This document shows positions 9,217 to 18,531 of a DNA stretch of 64,000 bases, one piece after another; the stretch's first letter is position 1, and each line of letters opens with the position of its first letter. The stretch comes from Pseudomonas protegens (GTDB lineage Bacteria > Pseudomonadota > Gammaproteobacteria > Pseudomonadales > Pseudomonadaceae): positions 6,371,001 to 6,435,000 of the forward strand of contig NZ_CP060201.1 of assembly GCF_013407925.2 (NCBI RefSeq), given 5' to 3'. The position numbers were made by a program, and so were the translations under genes. The notes beneath the pieces were generated by a model. That model saw only the letters and a program-made list of their open reading frames with translations, was not told the DNA's origin and ran no database searches.

Positions 9217-12200
9217 ACCTTTCGGGTCCTTTCATCAAGCGCCCGGTGGCGACCATGCTGCTGTCGCTGGCGATCATGCTGCTGGGCGGTGTGAGCTTCG
9301 GCCTGCTGCCGGTGGCGCCGTTGCCGCAGATGGATTTCCCGGTGATCGTGGTCCAGGCCAGCCTGCCGGGGGCCAGCCCCGAGGTCATGGCGTCCACCGT
9401 GGCCACGCCGCTGGAACGCTCGTTCGGCGCGATTGCCGGGGTCAACACCATGAGCAGCCGCTCCAGCCAGGGCTCGACCCGGGTGATCCTGCAGTTCGAT
9501 CTGGACCGGGACATCAATGGCGCGGCGCGGGAAGTGCAGGCGGCCATCAACGCCTCGCGCAACCTGTTGCCCAGCGGCATGCGCAGCATGCCCACCTACA
9601 AGAAGGTCAACCCGTCCCAGGCGCCGATCATGGTCCTGTCGCTGACCTCCGATGTGCTGGAGAAGGGCCAGTTGTACGACCTGGCCTCGACCATCCTGTC
9701 CCAGAGCCTGTCCCAGGTGCAGGGCGTGGGCGAGGTGCAGGTCGGCGGCAGCTCCTTGCCGGCGGTGCGCATCGAGCTGGAGCCGCAACTGCTCAACCAG
9801 TACGGCGTGGCCCTGGATGATGTGCGCAATGCCATCGCCAACGCCAACCAGCGCCGGCCCAAAGGCTCGGTGGAAGATGACCAGCGGCTGTGGCAGATCC
9901 AGGCCAACGACCAGCTGGAAAAGGCCCGTGACTACGAGCCGCTGATCATCCACTACAAGGACGGTGCGGCCCTGCGCCTGAAAGACGTGGCCAAGGTCAG
10001 CGACGGCGTGGAAGACCGCTACAACAGCGGCTTCTTCAACGATGACGCAGCGGTGCTGCTGGTGATCAACCGTCAGGCCGGGGCCAACATCATCGAGACG
10101 GTGAACGAGATCAAGGCCCAGTTGCCGGCGTTGCAGGCGGTGCTGCCGGCCAGCGTCAAGCTCAACCTGGCCATGGACCGCTCGCCGGTGATCAAGGCCA
10201 CCTTGCACGAGGCGGAGATGACCCTGCTGATCGCCGTGGCCCTGGTGATCCTGGTGGTGTTCCTGTTCCTCGGCAATTTCCGCGCGTCGGTGATCCCGAC
10301 CCTGGCGGTGCCGGTGTCGCTGGTGGGCACTTTCGCCGTCATGTACCTCTATGGCTTTTCCCTGAACAACCTGTCGCTGATGGCGCTGATCCTCGCCACC
10401 GGGCTGGTGGTGGACGACGCCATCGTGGTCCTGGAGAACATTTCCCGGCACATCGACGAAGGCATCGCGCCAATGAAGGCGGCGTACCTGGGGGCCAAGG
10501 AAGTGGGCTTCACCCTGCTGTCGATGAACGTTTCGCTGGTGGCGGTGTTCCTGTCGATCCTGTTCATGGGCGGGATCATCGAGAGCCTGTTTCGTGAATT
10601 CTCCATCACCCTGGCGGCGGCCATCGTGGTGTCCCTGGTGGTGTCCCTGACCCTGACCCCGATGCTCTGTGCGCGCTGGCTCAAGCCCCATGTCCCGGGC
10701 CAGGAAAACGCCCTGCAACGCTGGAGCCGACGCAGCAACGAGTGGATGGTGGGCAAGTACGCCACCAGCCTGGATTGGGTGCTGCGGCACAAGCGCCTGA
10801 CCCTGTTCAGCCTGCTGGTGACCATCGGCGTCAACGTGGCCCTGTACGTGGTGGTGCCCAAGACCTTCATGCCGCAGCAGGACACCGGCCAGTTGATCGG
10901 CTTCGTGCGCGGCGACGACGGCCTGTCCTTCAGCGTGATGCAGCCGAAGATGGAGATCTTCCGCCGCGCCGTGCTCAAGGACACCGCGGTGGAAAGCGTG
11001 GCCGGCTTTATCGGCGGCAACAACGGCACCAACAACGCCTTCATGCTGGTGCGCCTGAAGCCGATCAAGGAGCGCGACATCTCGGCGCAGAAGGTCATCG
11101 AGCGCCTGCGCAAGGAAATGCCCAAGGTGCCCGGCGCGCAACTGATGCTGATGGCCGACCAGGACCTGCAGTTCGGTGGCGGCCGCGAACAGACCACCTC
11201 GCAGTATTCCTACATCCTGCAAAGCGGCGACCTGGGCGAGCTGCGCCAGTGGTACCCGAAAGTGGTCAGCGCGCTGCGCGCCTTGCCCGAACTGACCGCC
11301 ATCGACGCCCGCGAAGGCCGTGGCGCCCAGCAGGTGACCCTGGTGGTCGATCGCGACCAGGCCAAGCGCCTGGGGGTGGACATGGACATGGTCACCGCGG
11401 TGCTCAACAACGCCTACAGTCAGCGGCAGATTTCCACCATCTACGACAGCCTCAACCAGTATCAGGTGGTGATGGAGGTCAACCCGAAATACGCCCAGGA
11501 CCCGATCACCCTGAATCAGGTGCAGGTCATCACCAGTACCGGGGCGCGGATTCCGCTGTCGACCATCGCCCATTATGAAAACAGCCTGGAAGACGACCGG
11601 GTCAGTCACGAAGGGCAGTTCGCCTCGGAGAGCATTTCCTTCGACATGGCCGAAGGCGTGACGGTGGAGCAGGGCACCGCGGCCATCGAGCGGGCAATCG
11701 CCAAGCTGGGCATGCCCGAGGACGTGATCGTCAAGATGGCCGGCACCGCCGACGCCTTCGCCGCCACCCAGAAGAGCCAGCCGTTCATGATCCTCGGCGC
11801 CTTGCTGGCGGTGTACCTGGTGCTCGGGGTGCTCTATGAAAGCTACATCCACCCGCTGACCATCCTCTCCACCTTGCCCTCGGCCGGGGTCGGTGCCTTG
11901 CTCTCGATCTACGTGCTGGGCGGCGAGTTCAGCCTGATCTCGCTGCTGGGGCTGTTCCTGCTGATCGGCGTGGTGAAGAAGAACGCCATCCTGATGATCG
12001 ACCTGGCGCTGCAACTGGAGCGCCACCAGGGCCTGGACCCGCTGCAATCGATCCGCAGCGCCTGCCTGCAGCGTCTGCGGCCGATCCTGATGACCACCCT
12101 GGCGGCGATTCTCGGCGCCTTGCCCTTGCTGCTGGGGGGCGCCGAGGGCTCGGAAATGCGCCAGCCCCTGGGCCTGACCATCATTGGCGGCCTGGTCTTC

Positions 12201-12320
12201 AGCCAGGTGCTGACCCTTTACACCACCCCGGTGGTCTACCTCTACCTCGATCGCCTGCGCCACAAGTTCAACCACTGGCGTGGGGTCCGTACCGATGCCG
12301 CTCTGGAAACGCCGCTATGA
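9213..12320 (+). CDS. muxC: RND efflux transporter MuxC (MdtC-like)
   Basis: A 1035-residue RND pump, paralogous to MuxB and of the same size. TM1 lies in PVATMLLSLAIMLLGGVSFG. Motif D is GLVVDDAIVVLENI with the Asp pair at about 401-402, and the C-terminal half repeats the fold. The ATG at 9213 is preceded by GGAG at 9200-9203. The upstream in-frame TTG at 9198 lies inside the repeat arm and was rejected. The 3' end overlaps opmB by ATGA. Both RND proteins retain their relay residues, as seen in MdtBC pairs. Confidence 0.93.
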   Translation: MNLSGPFIKRPVATMLLSLAIMLLGGVSFGLLPVAPLPQMDFPVIVVQASLPGASPEVMASTVATPLERSFGAIAGVNTMSSRSSQGSTRVILQFDLDRDINGAAREVQAAINASRNLLPSGMRSMPTYKKVNPSQAPIMVLSLTSDVLEKGQLYDLASTILSQSLSQVQGVGEVQVGGSSLPAVRIELEPQLLNQYGVALDDVRNAIANANQRRPKGSVEDDQRLWQIQANDQLEKARDYEPLIIHYKDGAALRLKDVAKVSDGVEDRYNSGFFNDDAAVLLVINRQAGANIIETVNEIKAQLPALQAVLPASVKLNLAMDRSPVIKATLHEAEMTLLIAVALVILVVFLFLGNFRASVIPTLAVPVSLVGTFAVMYLYGFSLNNLSLMALILATGLVVDDAIVVLENISRHIDEGIAPMKAAYLGAKEVGFTLLSMNVSLVAVFLSILFMGGIIESLFREFSITLAAAIVVSLVVSLTLTPMLCARWLKPHVPGQENALQRWSRRSNEWMVGKYATSLDWVLRHKRLTLFSLLVTIGVNVALYVVVPKTFMPQQDTGQLIGFVRGDDGLSFSVMQPKMEIFRRAVLKDTAVESVAGFIGGNNGTNNAFMLVRLKPIKERDISAQKVIERLRKEMPKVPGAQLMLMADQDLQFGGGREQTTSQYSYILQSGDLGELRQWYPKVVSALRALPELTAIDAREGRGAQQVTLVVDRDQAKRLGVDMDMVTAVLNNAYSQRQISTIYDSLNQYQVVMEVNPKYAQDPITLNQVQVITSTGARIPLSTIAHYENSLEDDRVSHEGQFASESISFDMAEGVTVEQGTAAIERAIAKLGMPEDVIVKMAGTADAFAATQKSQPFMILGALLAVYLVLGVLYESYIHPLTILSTLPSAGVGALLSIYVLGGEFSLISLLGLFLLIGVVKKNAILMIDLALQLERHQGLDPLQSIRSACLQRLRPILMTTLAAILGALPLLLGGAEGSEMRQPLGLTIIGGLVFSQVLTLYTTPVVYLYLDRLRHKFNHWRGVRTDAALETPL

Positions 12321-13810
12321 ACGACCAATCGTCCCGTCCCGTTACTCTGCTGTCCGCCCAGCGCCTGGCCATGGCCCGGGGTTCGCGGGCCTTGAGCCTG
12401 GGCCTGTGCGTGGCGCTGCTCAGTGCTTGCGCCATCGGGCCCGATTACCAGCGCCCGCCAGTGGCCGAGCCTGTGCAGTACAAGGCGGCCGAGGGCTGGC
12501 GCCAGGCCAATCCCAGCGATGCCCTGGCCCGGGGCGCCTGGTGGGAGCTGTACGGTGACGCCCAGCTCAACGGCCTGATCGAGCGCCTCAACAGTTCCAA
12601 CCAGAGCGTGGCCCAGTCCGAGGCCCAGTACCGTCAGGCCCAGGCCCTGGTGCGCAGCTCCCGCGGGGCGTTCTTCCCCAGTGTCGACCTCAGCGCCGGC
12701 AAGACCCGCGCCAGCCAGGGCACCGGCAGCAGCAGTTCGGGGCTGAGCAGTTCCAGCAGCGGCATTCGCGACACCTACAACACCCAGTTGGGGGTGAGCT
12801 GGGAGGCGGATGTCTGGGGCAAGCTGCGCCGTGGCCTGGAAGCCAACGAAGCCAGCGCCGAGGCGAGCTTCGCCGATCTGGCGGCCATGCGCCTGAGCCA
12901 GCAGTCGGAGCTGGTGCAGAACTACCTGCAACTGCGGGTGATCGATGAACAGAAGCGCTTGTTGGAAGCCACGGTGGCGGCCTATCAGCGCTCCCTGACC
13001 ATGACCCAGAACCAGTATCAGGCCGGGGTGTCCGGCAAGGATGCGGTGGCCCAGGCCCAGACCCAGCTCAAAAGCACCCAGGCCGACCTGATCGACCTGA
13101 TCTGGCAGCGGGCGCAGTTCGAAAACGCCATCGCGGTGCTGATGGGCGTGCCGCCGGCCGAATTCAACCTGGCAGAAACCCCGCGGATTCCGGCGCTGCC
13201 CCAGGTGCCCCTGGCTGTGCCCTCGCAGTTGCTGGAGCGGCGTCCGGATATCGCCTCGGCGGAGCGTTCGGTGATGGCCGCCAACGCCAATATCGGCGTG
13301 GCCAAGGCCGCCTATTACCCGGACCTGACCCTGAGCCTGGCCGGCGGCTACAGCAGCAGTACCTACGCCAACTGGATCAGCCTGCCGAACCGCTTCTGGT
13401 CGGTGGGGCCGAAACTGGCCATGACCCTGTTCGACGGTGGCCAGCGCTCGGCGGAAGTGGATCGCACTGAAGCCGCCTATGACCAGACCGTGGCCAAGTA
13501 CCGGCAGACCGTGCTCGACGGTTTTCGCGAGGTGGAGAACTACATGATCCAGCTCAAGGTCCTGGAGGACGAGGCGGGGGTGCGTCAGCAGGCCCTGGAT
13601 TCGGCCCGCGAGGCCCTGCGCCTGACCGAGAACCAGTACAAGGCCGGACTCATCGGTTATCTGGACGTGGTCACCAGCCAGACCACGGCCCTGAGCAACG
13701 AACGCAGCGTCCTCAGCCTGCTGCAGAGCCGGCTGATTGCCAGCGTGCAATTGATCGCCGCGCTGGGCGGCGGCTGGGACGGCCAATTGCAGGTCGGCGA
13801 GCAGAAATAG
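12317..13810 (+). CDS. opmB: Outer-membrane efflux lipoprotein OpmB (NodT family)
   Basis: A 497-residue TolC-like channel. The signal sequence ends in a lipobox LLSAC with the acylated Cys at residue 38, followed by AIGPDYQRP, the standard start of mature NodT/OprM-type lipoproteins. Two internally repeated OEP domains follow, each a long helical hairpin (for example LNGLIERLNSSNQSVAQ and EALRLTENQYKAGLIGYLDV). It forms the exit duct for the MuxABC pump. As last gene of the operon it is followed by a strong hairpin. A Ser-rich insert (GSSSSGLSSSSSG, about residues 136-148) is a surface-loop-like oddity. Confidence 0.92.
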   Translation: MNDQSSRPVTLLSAQRLAMARGSRALSLGLCVALLSACAIGPDYQRPPVAEPVQYKAAEGWRQANPSDALARGAWWELYGDAQLNGLIERLNSSNQSVAQSEAQYRQAQALVRSSRGAFFPSVDLSAGKTRASQGTGSSSSGLSSSSSGIRDTYNTQLGVSWEADVWGKLRRGLEANEASAEASFADLAAMRLSQQSELVQNYLQLRVIDEQKRLLEATVAAYQRSLTMTQNQYQAGVSGKDAVAQAQTQLKSTQADLIDLIWQRAQFENAIAVLMGVPPAEFNLAETPRIPALPQVPLAVPSQLLERRPDIASAERSVMAANANIGVAKAAYYPDLTLSLAGGYSSSTYANWISLPNRFWSVGPKLAMTLFDGGQRSAEVDRTEAAYDQTVAKYRQTVLDGFREVENYMIQLKVLEDEAGVRQQALDSAREALRLTENQYKAGLIGYLDVVTSQTTALSNERSVLSLLQSRLIASVQLIAALGGGWDGQLQVGEQK

Positions 13811-13820
13811 GCCGCCATCA

Positions 13821-13848
13821 GGGCCTCGCGCAGGGGCGCGCGAGGCCC
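13821..13848 (+). terminator. Hairpin after the mux operon
   Basis: Perfect 11 bp arms GGGCCTCGCGC / GCGCGAGGCCC enclose a 6-nt loop 10 bp after the opmB stop. There is no T run, so it may act as a transcript-stabilising or rho-assisted end rather than a classical intrinsic terminator. Confidence 0.6.
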
Positions 13849-13985
13849 TCGATCACGCCGCGCAAAGCCCATGCCCACAAGGGCTGTAGGGGCATCAAAG
13901 GCCCGGGCCAGACGTTCTGTCTGACTACTGGCTTTTTGCTCACTTTGTAGATGCGTTCTTCTGCGCAATCAGTACAATCTGCGCT

Positions 13986-14002
13986 TTTGCCCGCCGGGCA
14001 AA
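13986..14002. promoter_or_regulatory. 17 bp palindrome just upstream of the MHYT-GGDEF-EAL gene
   Basis: TTTGCCCG-C-CGGGCAAA is a perfect inverted repeat 28 bp before the start codon. It could be a repressor operator or a 5'-UTR hairpin near the ribosome-binding site. Confidence 0.4.
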
Positions 14003-14030
14003 CATCGGCACAACGGCCAAGAGATGCCCC

Positions 14031-16118
14031 ATGCTCATCGGTAGTTATTCACCCGCCCTGGTCGTGATCTCCATTTTCGTGGCGATCCTCGCTTCCTATA
14101 CCGCCCTCGATCTCACCGGACGCATCACCACCACCAAAGGCCGCGCGGCCTACCTGTGGATGTGCGGCGGCGGGCTGGCCATGGGCATTGGCGTGTGGTC
14201 CATGCACTTTATCGGCATGCTCGCCTTCGAGCTGCCCATCGAGCTGGGCTACGACGTTGCGCTGACCGCCTTGTCGCTGCTGATCTCGATCCTGTCCTGC
14301 GGCTTCGCCCTGTGGCTGGTGAGCCAGCCGCGCCTGCCGCTGTGGCAACTGCTGTTTGGCGCCTTGATCATGGGCGTCGGTATCAGTGGCATGCATTACA
14401 CCGGCATGGCGGCCATGCGCATGCAGCCGGGTATCGACTACGACCCGAGCCTGTTCAGCGCCTCGTTGCTGATCGCCTTTGGTGCTTCGCTGGCGGCGCT
14501 GTGGATCGCCTTTCGCCTGCGCCAGAACACCCCCCATGTGCGTCTGGCCCGCGCCGGCGCGGCGATTGTGATGGGCTTTGCCATCGTCGGCATGCACTAC
14601 ACCGGCATGGCCGCGGCGCGTTTCAGTGACGGCAGTTTCTGTGGGGCCCTGGGCAACGGCCTGAGCGGCAGGGGCCTGGACAATCTGGTGCTGATCACCA
14701 CCCTGGCGGTGCTGATCATCGCCTTGCTGACCTCGGTGCTGGACGCGCGCCTGGAAGCCCGTACCGCGGTGCTGGCGCAATCCTTGACCGAAGCCAACAA
14801 GGAGCTGACCCAGCTGGCGCTGCACGACACCCTGACCGGTTTGCCGAACCGCATTCTGCTGGCGGACCGCATCGACCAGGCCATGCACCGGGTCACCGCC
14901 CATGGTGGCTGCTTTGCGCTGATGTTCATCGATCTGGATGGCTTCAAGCCGGTTAACGACGCGTTTGGCCATCACATGGGCGACCAGTTGCTGCGGGAAG
15001 TGGCCTTGCGCCTGCGCGAGGACCTGCGCAGCGAAGACACCCTGGCGCGGATCGGCGGCGACGAATTCGTACTGCTGGTGCAGCTCGCCGAGCCGGATGA
15101 TGCCCTGCGCCTGGCGGCGCGGCAGGTGGGCCTGGTGTCCCGCTCGTTTCGCGTGGCCGACCACGAGTTGCAGATTTCCGCCAGCATCGGCATCGCGGTG
15201 TACCCCGGCAATGGCCTGACCGCCCAGGAACTGCTGATGAATGCCGACGCGGCGATGTATCACGCCAAGGCCACCGGCAAGAACGGCTACAGCTTTTTCG
15301 ACGCTTCGATGAACAGCAATGCCCGGCGCCAACTGCAGTTGCTTCAGGACCTGCGCAATGCCCTGGAACACAATCAGTTGCGCCTGTACTACCAGCCCAA
15401 GTTCGACGCCGGCGACGGTCGTCCGGTGGGCGCCGAGGCGCTGTTGCGCTGGGAGCACCCGCAGCACGGCCTGTTGCTGCCGGACAAGTTCATCGAACTG
15501 GCGGAGAAGAGCGGGCTGATCATCGCCATCGGCGACTGGGTGCTGCACGAGGCCTGCCGGCAGATGCGCCAGTGGTATGTCCAGGGCTACACCGACTGGC
15601 GCATCGCGGTGAACCTCTCGGCCTTGCAGTTCTGCCATGTGGGGCTGGTCAAGAGCGTGGCCCAGGCCCTGGAGCGCAATCAGCTGCCGGCCAACAACCT
15701 GACCCTGGAAATCACCGAGACCACGGCGATGAACGACGCCGATGTCAGCATGATCGTCCTGCAGCAGCTGTCGGACATGGGGGTGGACCTGTCCATCGAC
15801 GACTTCGGCACTGGCTATTCGAGCCTGATGTACCTCAAGCGTCTGCCGGCCAACGAGCTGAAGATCGACCGTGGTTTTGTCCGCGACCTGGAGCACGACA
15901 GCGACGACGCGGCCATCGTCTCGGCGATCGTCGCCCTGGGCCAGGCCCTGGGCCTGCGCATCGTTGCCGAGGGGGTGGAGAGCGGGGTGCAGCAGAGCTT
16001 CCTCACCCAGCTGGGCTGCGACTCGCTGCAAGGCTATTACCTGGGCCACCCGCTACCGCCCGAGAGCTTCATGCAGGGCATCCACCAGGCGGAACAAAAG
16101 GCCCGGCACGACGCCTGA
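14031..16118 (+). CDS. mucR: MHYT-GGDEF-EAL membrane c-di-GMP protein, MucR-like
   Basis: A 695-residue protein. Its N-terminal MHYT sensor has seven hydrophobic segments and three characteristic motifs (SMHFIGM, GMHYTGM, GMHYTGM) thought to bind a metal and sense a diatomic gas. The GGDEF domain keeps an intact GGDEF at about residues 342-346, and the EAL domain keeps EALLRW at about 469-474, together with DDFGTGYSSL, so both cyclase and phosphodiesterase activity are possible. Length and architecture match P. aeruginosa MucR, which modulates alginate through c-di-GMP. NbdA is a second MHYT paralogue and an alternative name. Confidence 0.88.
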   Translation: MLIGSYSPALVVISIFVAILASYTALDLTGRITTTKGRAAYLWMCGGGLAMGIGVWSMHFIGMLAFELPIELGYDVALTALSLLISILSCGFALWLVSQPRLPLWQLLFGALIMGVGISGMHYTGMAAMRMQPGIDYDPSLFSASLLIAFGASLAALWIAFRLRQNTPHVRLARAGAAIVMGFAIVGMHYTGMAAARFSDGSFCGALGNGLSGRGLDNLVLITTLAVLIIALLTSVLDARLEARTAVLAQSLTEANKELTQLALHDTLTGLPNRILLADRIDQAMHRVTAHGGCFALMFIDLDGFKPVNDAFGHHMGDQLLREVALRLREDLRSEDTLARIGGDEFVLLVQLAEPDDALRLAARQVGLVSRSFRVADHELQISASIGIAVYPGNGLTAQELLMNADAAMYHAKATGKNGYSFFDASMNSNARRQLQLLQDLRNALEHNQLRLYYQPKFDAGDGRPVGAEALLRWEHPQHGLLLPDKFIELAEKSGLIIAIGDWVLHEACRQMRQWYVQGYTDWRIAVNLSALQFCHVGLVKSVAQALERNQLPANNLTLEITETTAMNDADVSMIVLQQLSDMGVDLSIDDFGTGYSSLMYLKRLPANELKIDRGFVRDLEHDSDDAAIVSAIVALGQALGLRIVAEGVESGVQQSFLTQLGCDSLQGYYLGHPLPPESFMQGIHQAEQKARHDA

Positions 16119-16259
16119 GACCGGCCTCGGCCGATTATCGCCAGAGGCGAGGTCCTGTGATCCCGGAATAGAGGCTGTTTGATGTCACTGCGGTTTTCTT
16201 CGCTGCCCGTGGGGTGTTTAATGGCGGGCGTTGAAATGATCAGTCAGGGGGTCGGCAGT

Positions 16260-17006
16260 ATGGACAAAGTCATCGTTATCACCGGTGGCGGGCGGGGAAT
16301 CGGTGCGGCCACGGCATTGCTGGCCGCGCAGCAGGGTTTCAAGGTGTGCATCAATTACCAGGCCGACGAGCAGGCGGCGCATCAGGTGCTGGAGCAGGTC
16401 CGCGCCCTGGGCGTCCAGGCCATCACCGTCCGGGCCGACGTCAGCATCGAAGATGAAGTCATTGGCCTGTTCCAGCGGGTCGACAGCGAGCTGGGCCGGG
16501 TCACCGCCCTGGTCAACAACGCCGGGACCGTGGGGCACCAGTCCCGCCTCGATGAAATGTCCGAATTCCGCATCCAGAAGATCATGAAGACCAATGTCAT
16601 GGGGCCGATCCTCTGCGCCAAGCACGCCGTGCTGCGCATGTCGCCGCGCCATGGCGGGCAGGGCGGCAGCATCGTCAACGTGTCGTCGGTGGCGGCGCGC
16701 CTGGGTTCTCCCGGCGAATACGTCGACTACGCCGCGTCCAAGGGCGCCCTGGACAGCTTCACCATCGGCCTGTCCAAGGAAGTGGCGGGCGAGGGCATCC
16801 GCGTCAATGCGGTGCGCCCGGGCTACATCTACACCGACGTTCATGCCCTGAGCGGCGACGCCGACCGGGTCAGCAAACTGGAATCGGCGATTCCCATGGG
16901 CCGCGGCGGACGTCCCGACGAAGTGGCCGAGGCCATTCTCTGGCTGCTGTCGGACAAGGCCTCCTACACCACCGGCAGCTTCATCGACCTGGGCGGCGGC
17001 CGCTGA
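16260..17006 (+). CDS. Short-chain dehydrogenase/reductase (SDR)
   Basis: A 248-residue classical SDR. The cofactor motif TGGGRGIG is at about residues 8-15, NNAG is near 87, and the catalytic Ser and the YAASK pair lie in NVSSVAARLGSPGEYVDY-AASK. The C-terminal GSFIDLGGGR is typical of the 3-oxoacyl-ACP/glucose dehydrogenase branch. The substrate is unknown. The start at 16260 follows a GGGGG purine tract at proper spacing. In-frame ATGs upstream would add non-SDR sequence. The gene is followed by a REP pair and faces a minus-strand gene. Confidence 0.88.
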   Translation: MDKVIVITGGGRGIGAATALLAAQQGFKVCINYQADEQAAHQVLEQVRALGVQAITVRADVSIEDEVIGLFQRVDSELGRVTALVNNAGTVGHQSRLDEMSEFRIQKIMKTNVMGPILCAKHAVLRMSPRHGGQGGSIVNVSSVAARLGSPGEYVDYAASKGALDSFTIGLSKEVAGEGIRVNAVRPGYIYTDVHALSGDADRVSKLESAIPMGRGGRPDEVAEAILWLLSDKASYTTGSFIDLGGGR

Positions 17007-17025
17007 GCCCCCGCAAGTCTGCAGC

Positions 17026-17676
17026 CTATCCCACAGGAGCCGGCTTGCCGGCGAAGGGGCCCTCAAGCCTTGCGCCGGGCTTGCCAACGCCTTCGCTGGC
17101 AAGCCAGCTCCTACGGTTTCCTCCGCGGGCGCGGCGGCGGCCGGGGCCGAACAGCAGGGCCAGCAACAGCCCCAGCACGCTGATGCCAAAGCTCATCAAC
17201 TGTGGCATCAGGAACCCCAGGGTTTCCCCCGGGCGGTTGCAGCTGTAGCCATATCCGTAGCCTTGTTCATCGGCCCAGACGCCTGGTGTGGCGCTCAGGT
17301 CCACGGGCGCCGAAGGCACGGGTTCCTCATTGGAGAACCCCAGGTTCGAATGACTCGCGCTGCGCCTTTCCAGCTGTTCGATGGCCTGCAGCTGAGCGTC
17401 GTTGCAGCGGTTATGCGCCCAATTGCCGACCACCACCAGGACGGACAGCACAAGCAGCAGCGGCACCGGGTAATAACGCCGGCTCCGCAGCAGGGGCGCC
17501 ACCACCAGCCCGGCCAGGAAACCCGATAGCAGCAGATTGACCCCGAACCACGGGAGGCCTTCCCAGCTCGGCGGTATCAGCTGCACCATCAGCGGGGGCA
17601 GCACAACGCGGGAGAACAGCAGGCACAGGGCGGCCGCGAGCAGGGTGATCAGCAGGGTCTTGATCCAGGATTTCAT
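17026..17676 (-). CDS. Small four-TM membrane protein with a REP-encoded tail
   Basis: A 216-residue protein that I do not recognise. Hydrophobic segments lie at about residues 7-21, 45-60, 70-84 and near 165-182. A polar, possibly periplasmic loop between the third and fourth holds two Cys and the sequence GYGYGYSC. After the last membrane segment come a basic stretch ([10 protein letters not shown]) and a tail (LASEGVGKPGAR...FAGKPAPVG) that is translated REP sequence, so the original C-terminus has probably been replaced. It lies 58 bp downstream of the PoNi-type gene on the same strand and may be cotranscribed with it. Confidence 0.7.
   Translation of the reverse strand: MKSWIKTLLITLLAAALCLLFSRVVLPPLMVQLIPPSWEGLPWFGVNLLLSGFLAGLVVAPLLRSRRYYPVPLLLVLSVLVVVGNWAHNRCNDAQLQAIEQLERRSASHSNLGFSNEEPVPSAPVDLSATPGVWADEQGYGYGYSCNRPGETLGFLMPQLMSFGISVLGLLLALLFGPGRRRARGGNRRSWLASEGVGKPGARLEGPFAGKPAPVG
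17033..17114. repeat. REP pair copy 2
   Basis: The arms GGAGCCGGCTTGCCGGCGAA (from about 17036) and CTTCGCTGGCAAGCCAGCTC (17091-17110) are in inverted orientation. The 80 bp are close to identical to the copy at 25837-25918, including the spacer. It lies inside the 3' end of the minus-strand membrane-protein gene. Confidence 0.9.
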
Positions 17677-17734
17677 GGGCAATGCATAACCTTTAAGAAG
17701 GGGTGGTAAACGGGGTCTATCAGTGCTGCGCCAG

Positions 17735-18517
17735 CTATTGGGGCATCGGCGGCGGGGTAAAGCGCCGGGCGTATTCGAGCATCTCCCGGGGGAAGACCAT
17801 GTGCTTGACCGCGCTGTCGTCCAGGCCGTAGAGGTAGGCCACTGCCGCGGCTTCAAAGGCCCAGTAGCCGAAGTAGGAACCTTCGTCGCCGTCCAGGTGG
17901 CTGTCGTGCCATGGGGCCTGTTCGAACGCCTCGTACCACTGGTTGCAGTACTCCACCAGCAGTTCCCGGGGTTCATCCGGATCTTCGGTGTAGATGGCCC
18001 GGATCAGGGGCGTGGAGACGTCGTGGAACCACTGATCAACGTCTTCACGATCCGGCAGGTAGGCCTTGAGCAGGTCCTCGATCAGGGTGTCCTGGCCGCT
18101 AAAGCCGGCACGGTCCTGCAGCAGCACCAGACGCGGTAGCAGGTCGCTGCGTTGCAGCAGGATGCACAGGCTGATGACCTGGACATATTCCTCGTACTCG
18201 TCGGGGTAGTCCTGGATGTTCAGCGGTGCGATATCCGGCCGTTCTTCGTAAACCCCCATCTTGCGCTGGTAGTCCTCGTAGCCTTCGATCACCCCATCCA
18301 GCTCCCGGGCCAGTTGCTCCATGGGTGCACCGCCGGTGTAGCCCAGGATCAGGTGGTGCAGGCGCGCGCTGCGCACATTGGAGGCCTTGAGGGAGGCTTC
18401 CTGCTCGGGGCTGTCGGCCATCATCGAGTGGGTCTGCCAGTGCGCCTCTTCGCCGGCCAGGCTTTCGAGGAAGTCGTGGTACTGCTTGTGGCTGAGAAAC
18501 ACTTGTCTGCGGTTCAT
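17735..18517 (-). CDS. PoNi-type immunity protein (DUF1910/DUF1911 family)
   Basis: A 260-residue all-helical acidic protein. The N-terminal half (EYEDYQRKMG-type helices) resembles DUF1910. The C-terminal half carries the DUF1911 hallmark YFGYWAFEAAAVAYLYGLDD preceded by WHDSHL. This family protects cells from PoNe DNase toxins delivered by type VI secretion or contact-dependent systems. It starts 14 bp after the stop of the upstream toxin-like gene, the normal order of an effector-immunity pair. No PoNe nuclease domain is visible in the window, so the immunity gene appears orphaned or protects against a toxin from competitors. The family call rests on motif memory and is fairly sure. Confidence 0.8.
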   Translation of the reverse strand: MNRRQVFLSHKQYHDFLESLAGEEAHWQTHSMMADSPEQEASLKASNVRSARLHHLILGYTGGAPMEQLARELDGVIEGYEDYQRKMGVYEERPDIAPLNIQDYPDEYEEYVQVISLCILLQRSDLLPRLVLLQDRAGFSGQDTLIEDLLKAYLPDREDVDQWFHDVSTPLIRAIYTEDPDEPRELLVEYCNQWYEAFEQAPWHDSHLDGDEGSYFGYWAFEAAAVAYLYGLDDSAVKHMVFPREMLEYARRFTPPPMPQ

Positions 18518-18531
18518 GTCGGTGCCTTGTC

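Noticed and set aside
5762..9595. 1277-residue minus-strand frame opposite muxB
   Set aside because: It is the antisense of the RND gene; low-complexity His/Gln/Gly-rich composition typical of the complement of high-GC genes.
9012..12275. 1087-residue minus-strand frame opposite muxC
   Set aside because: Same reason: a shadow of a real gene with a clear RND translation on the plus strand.
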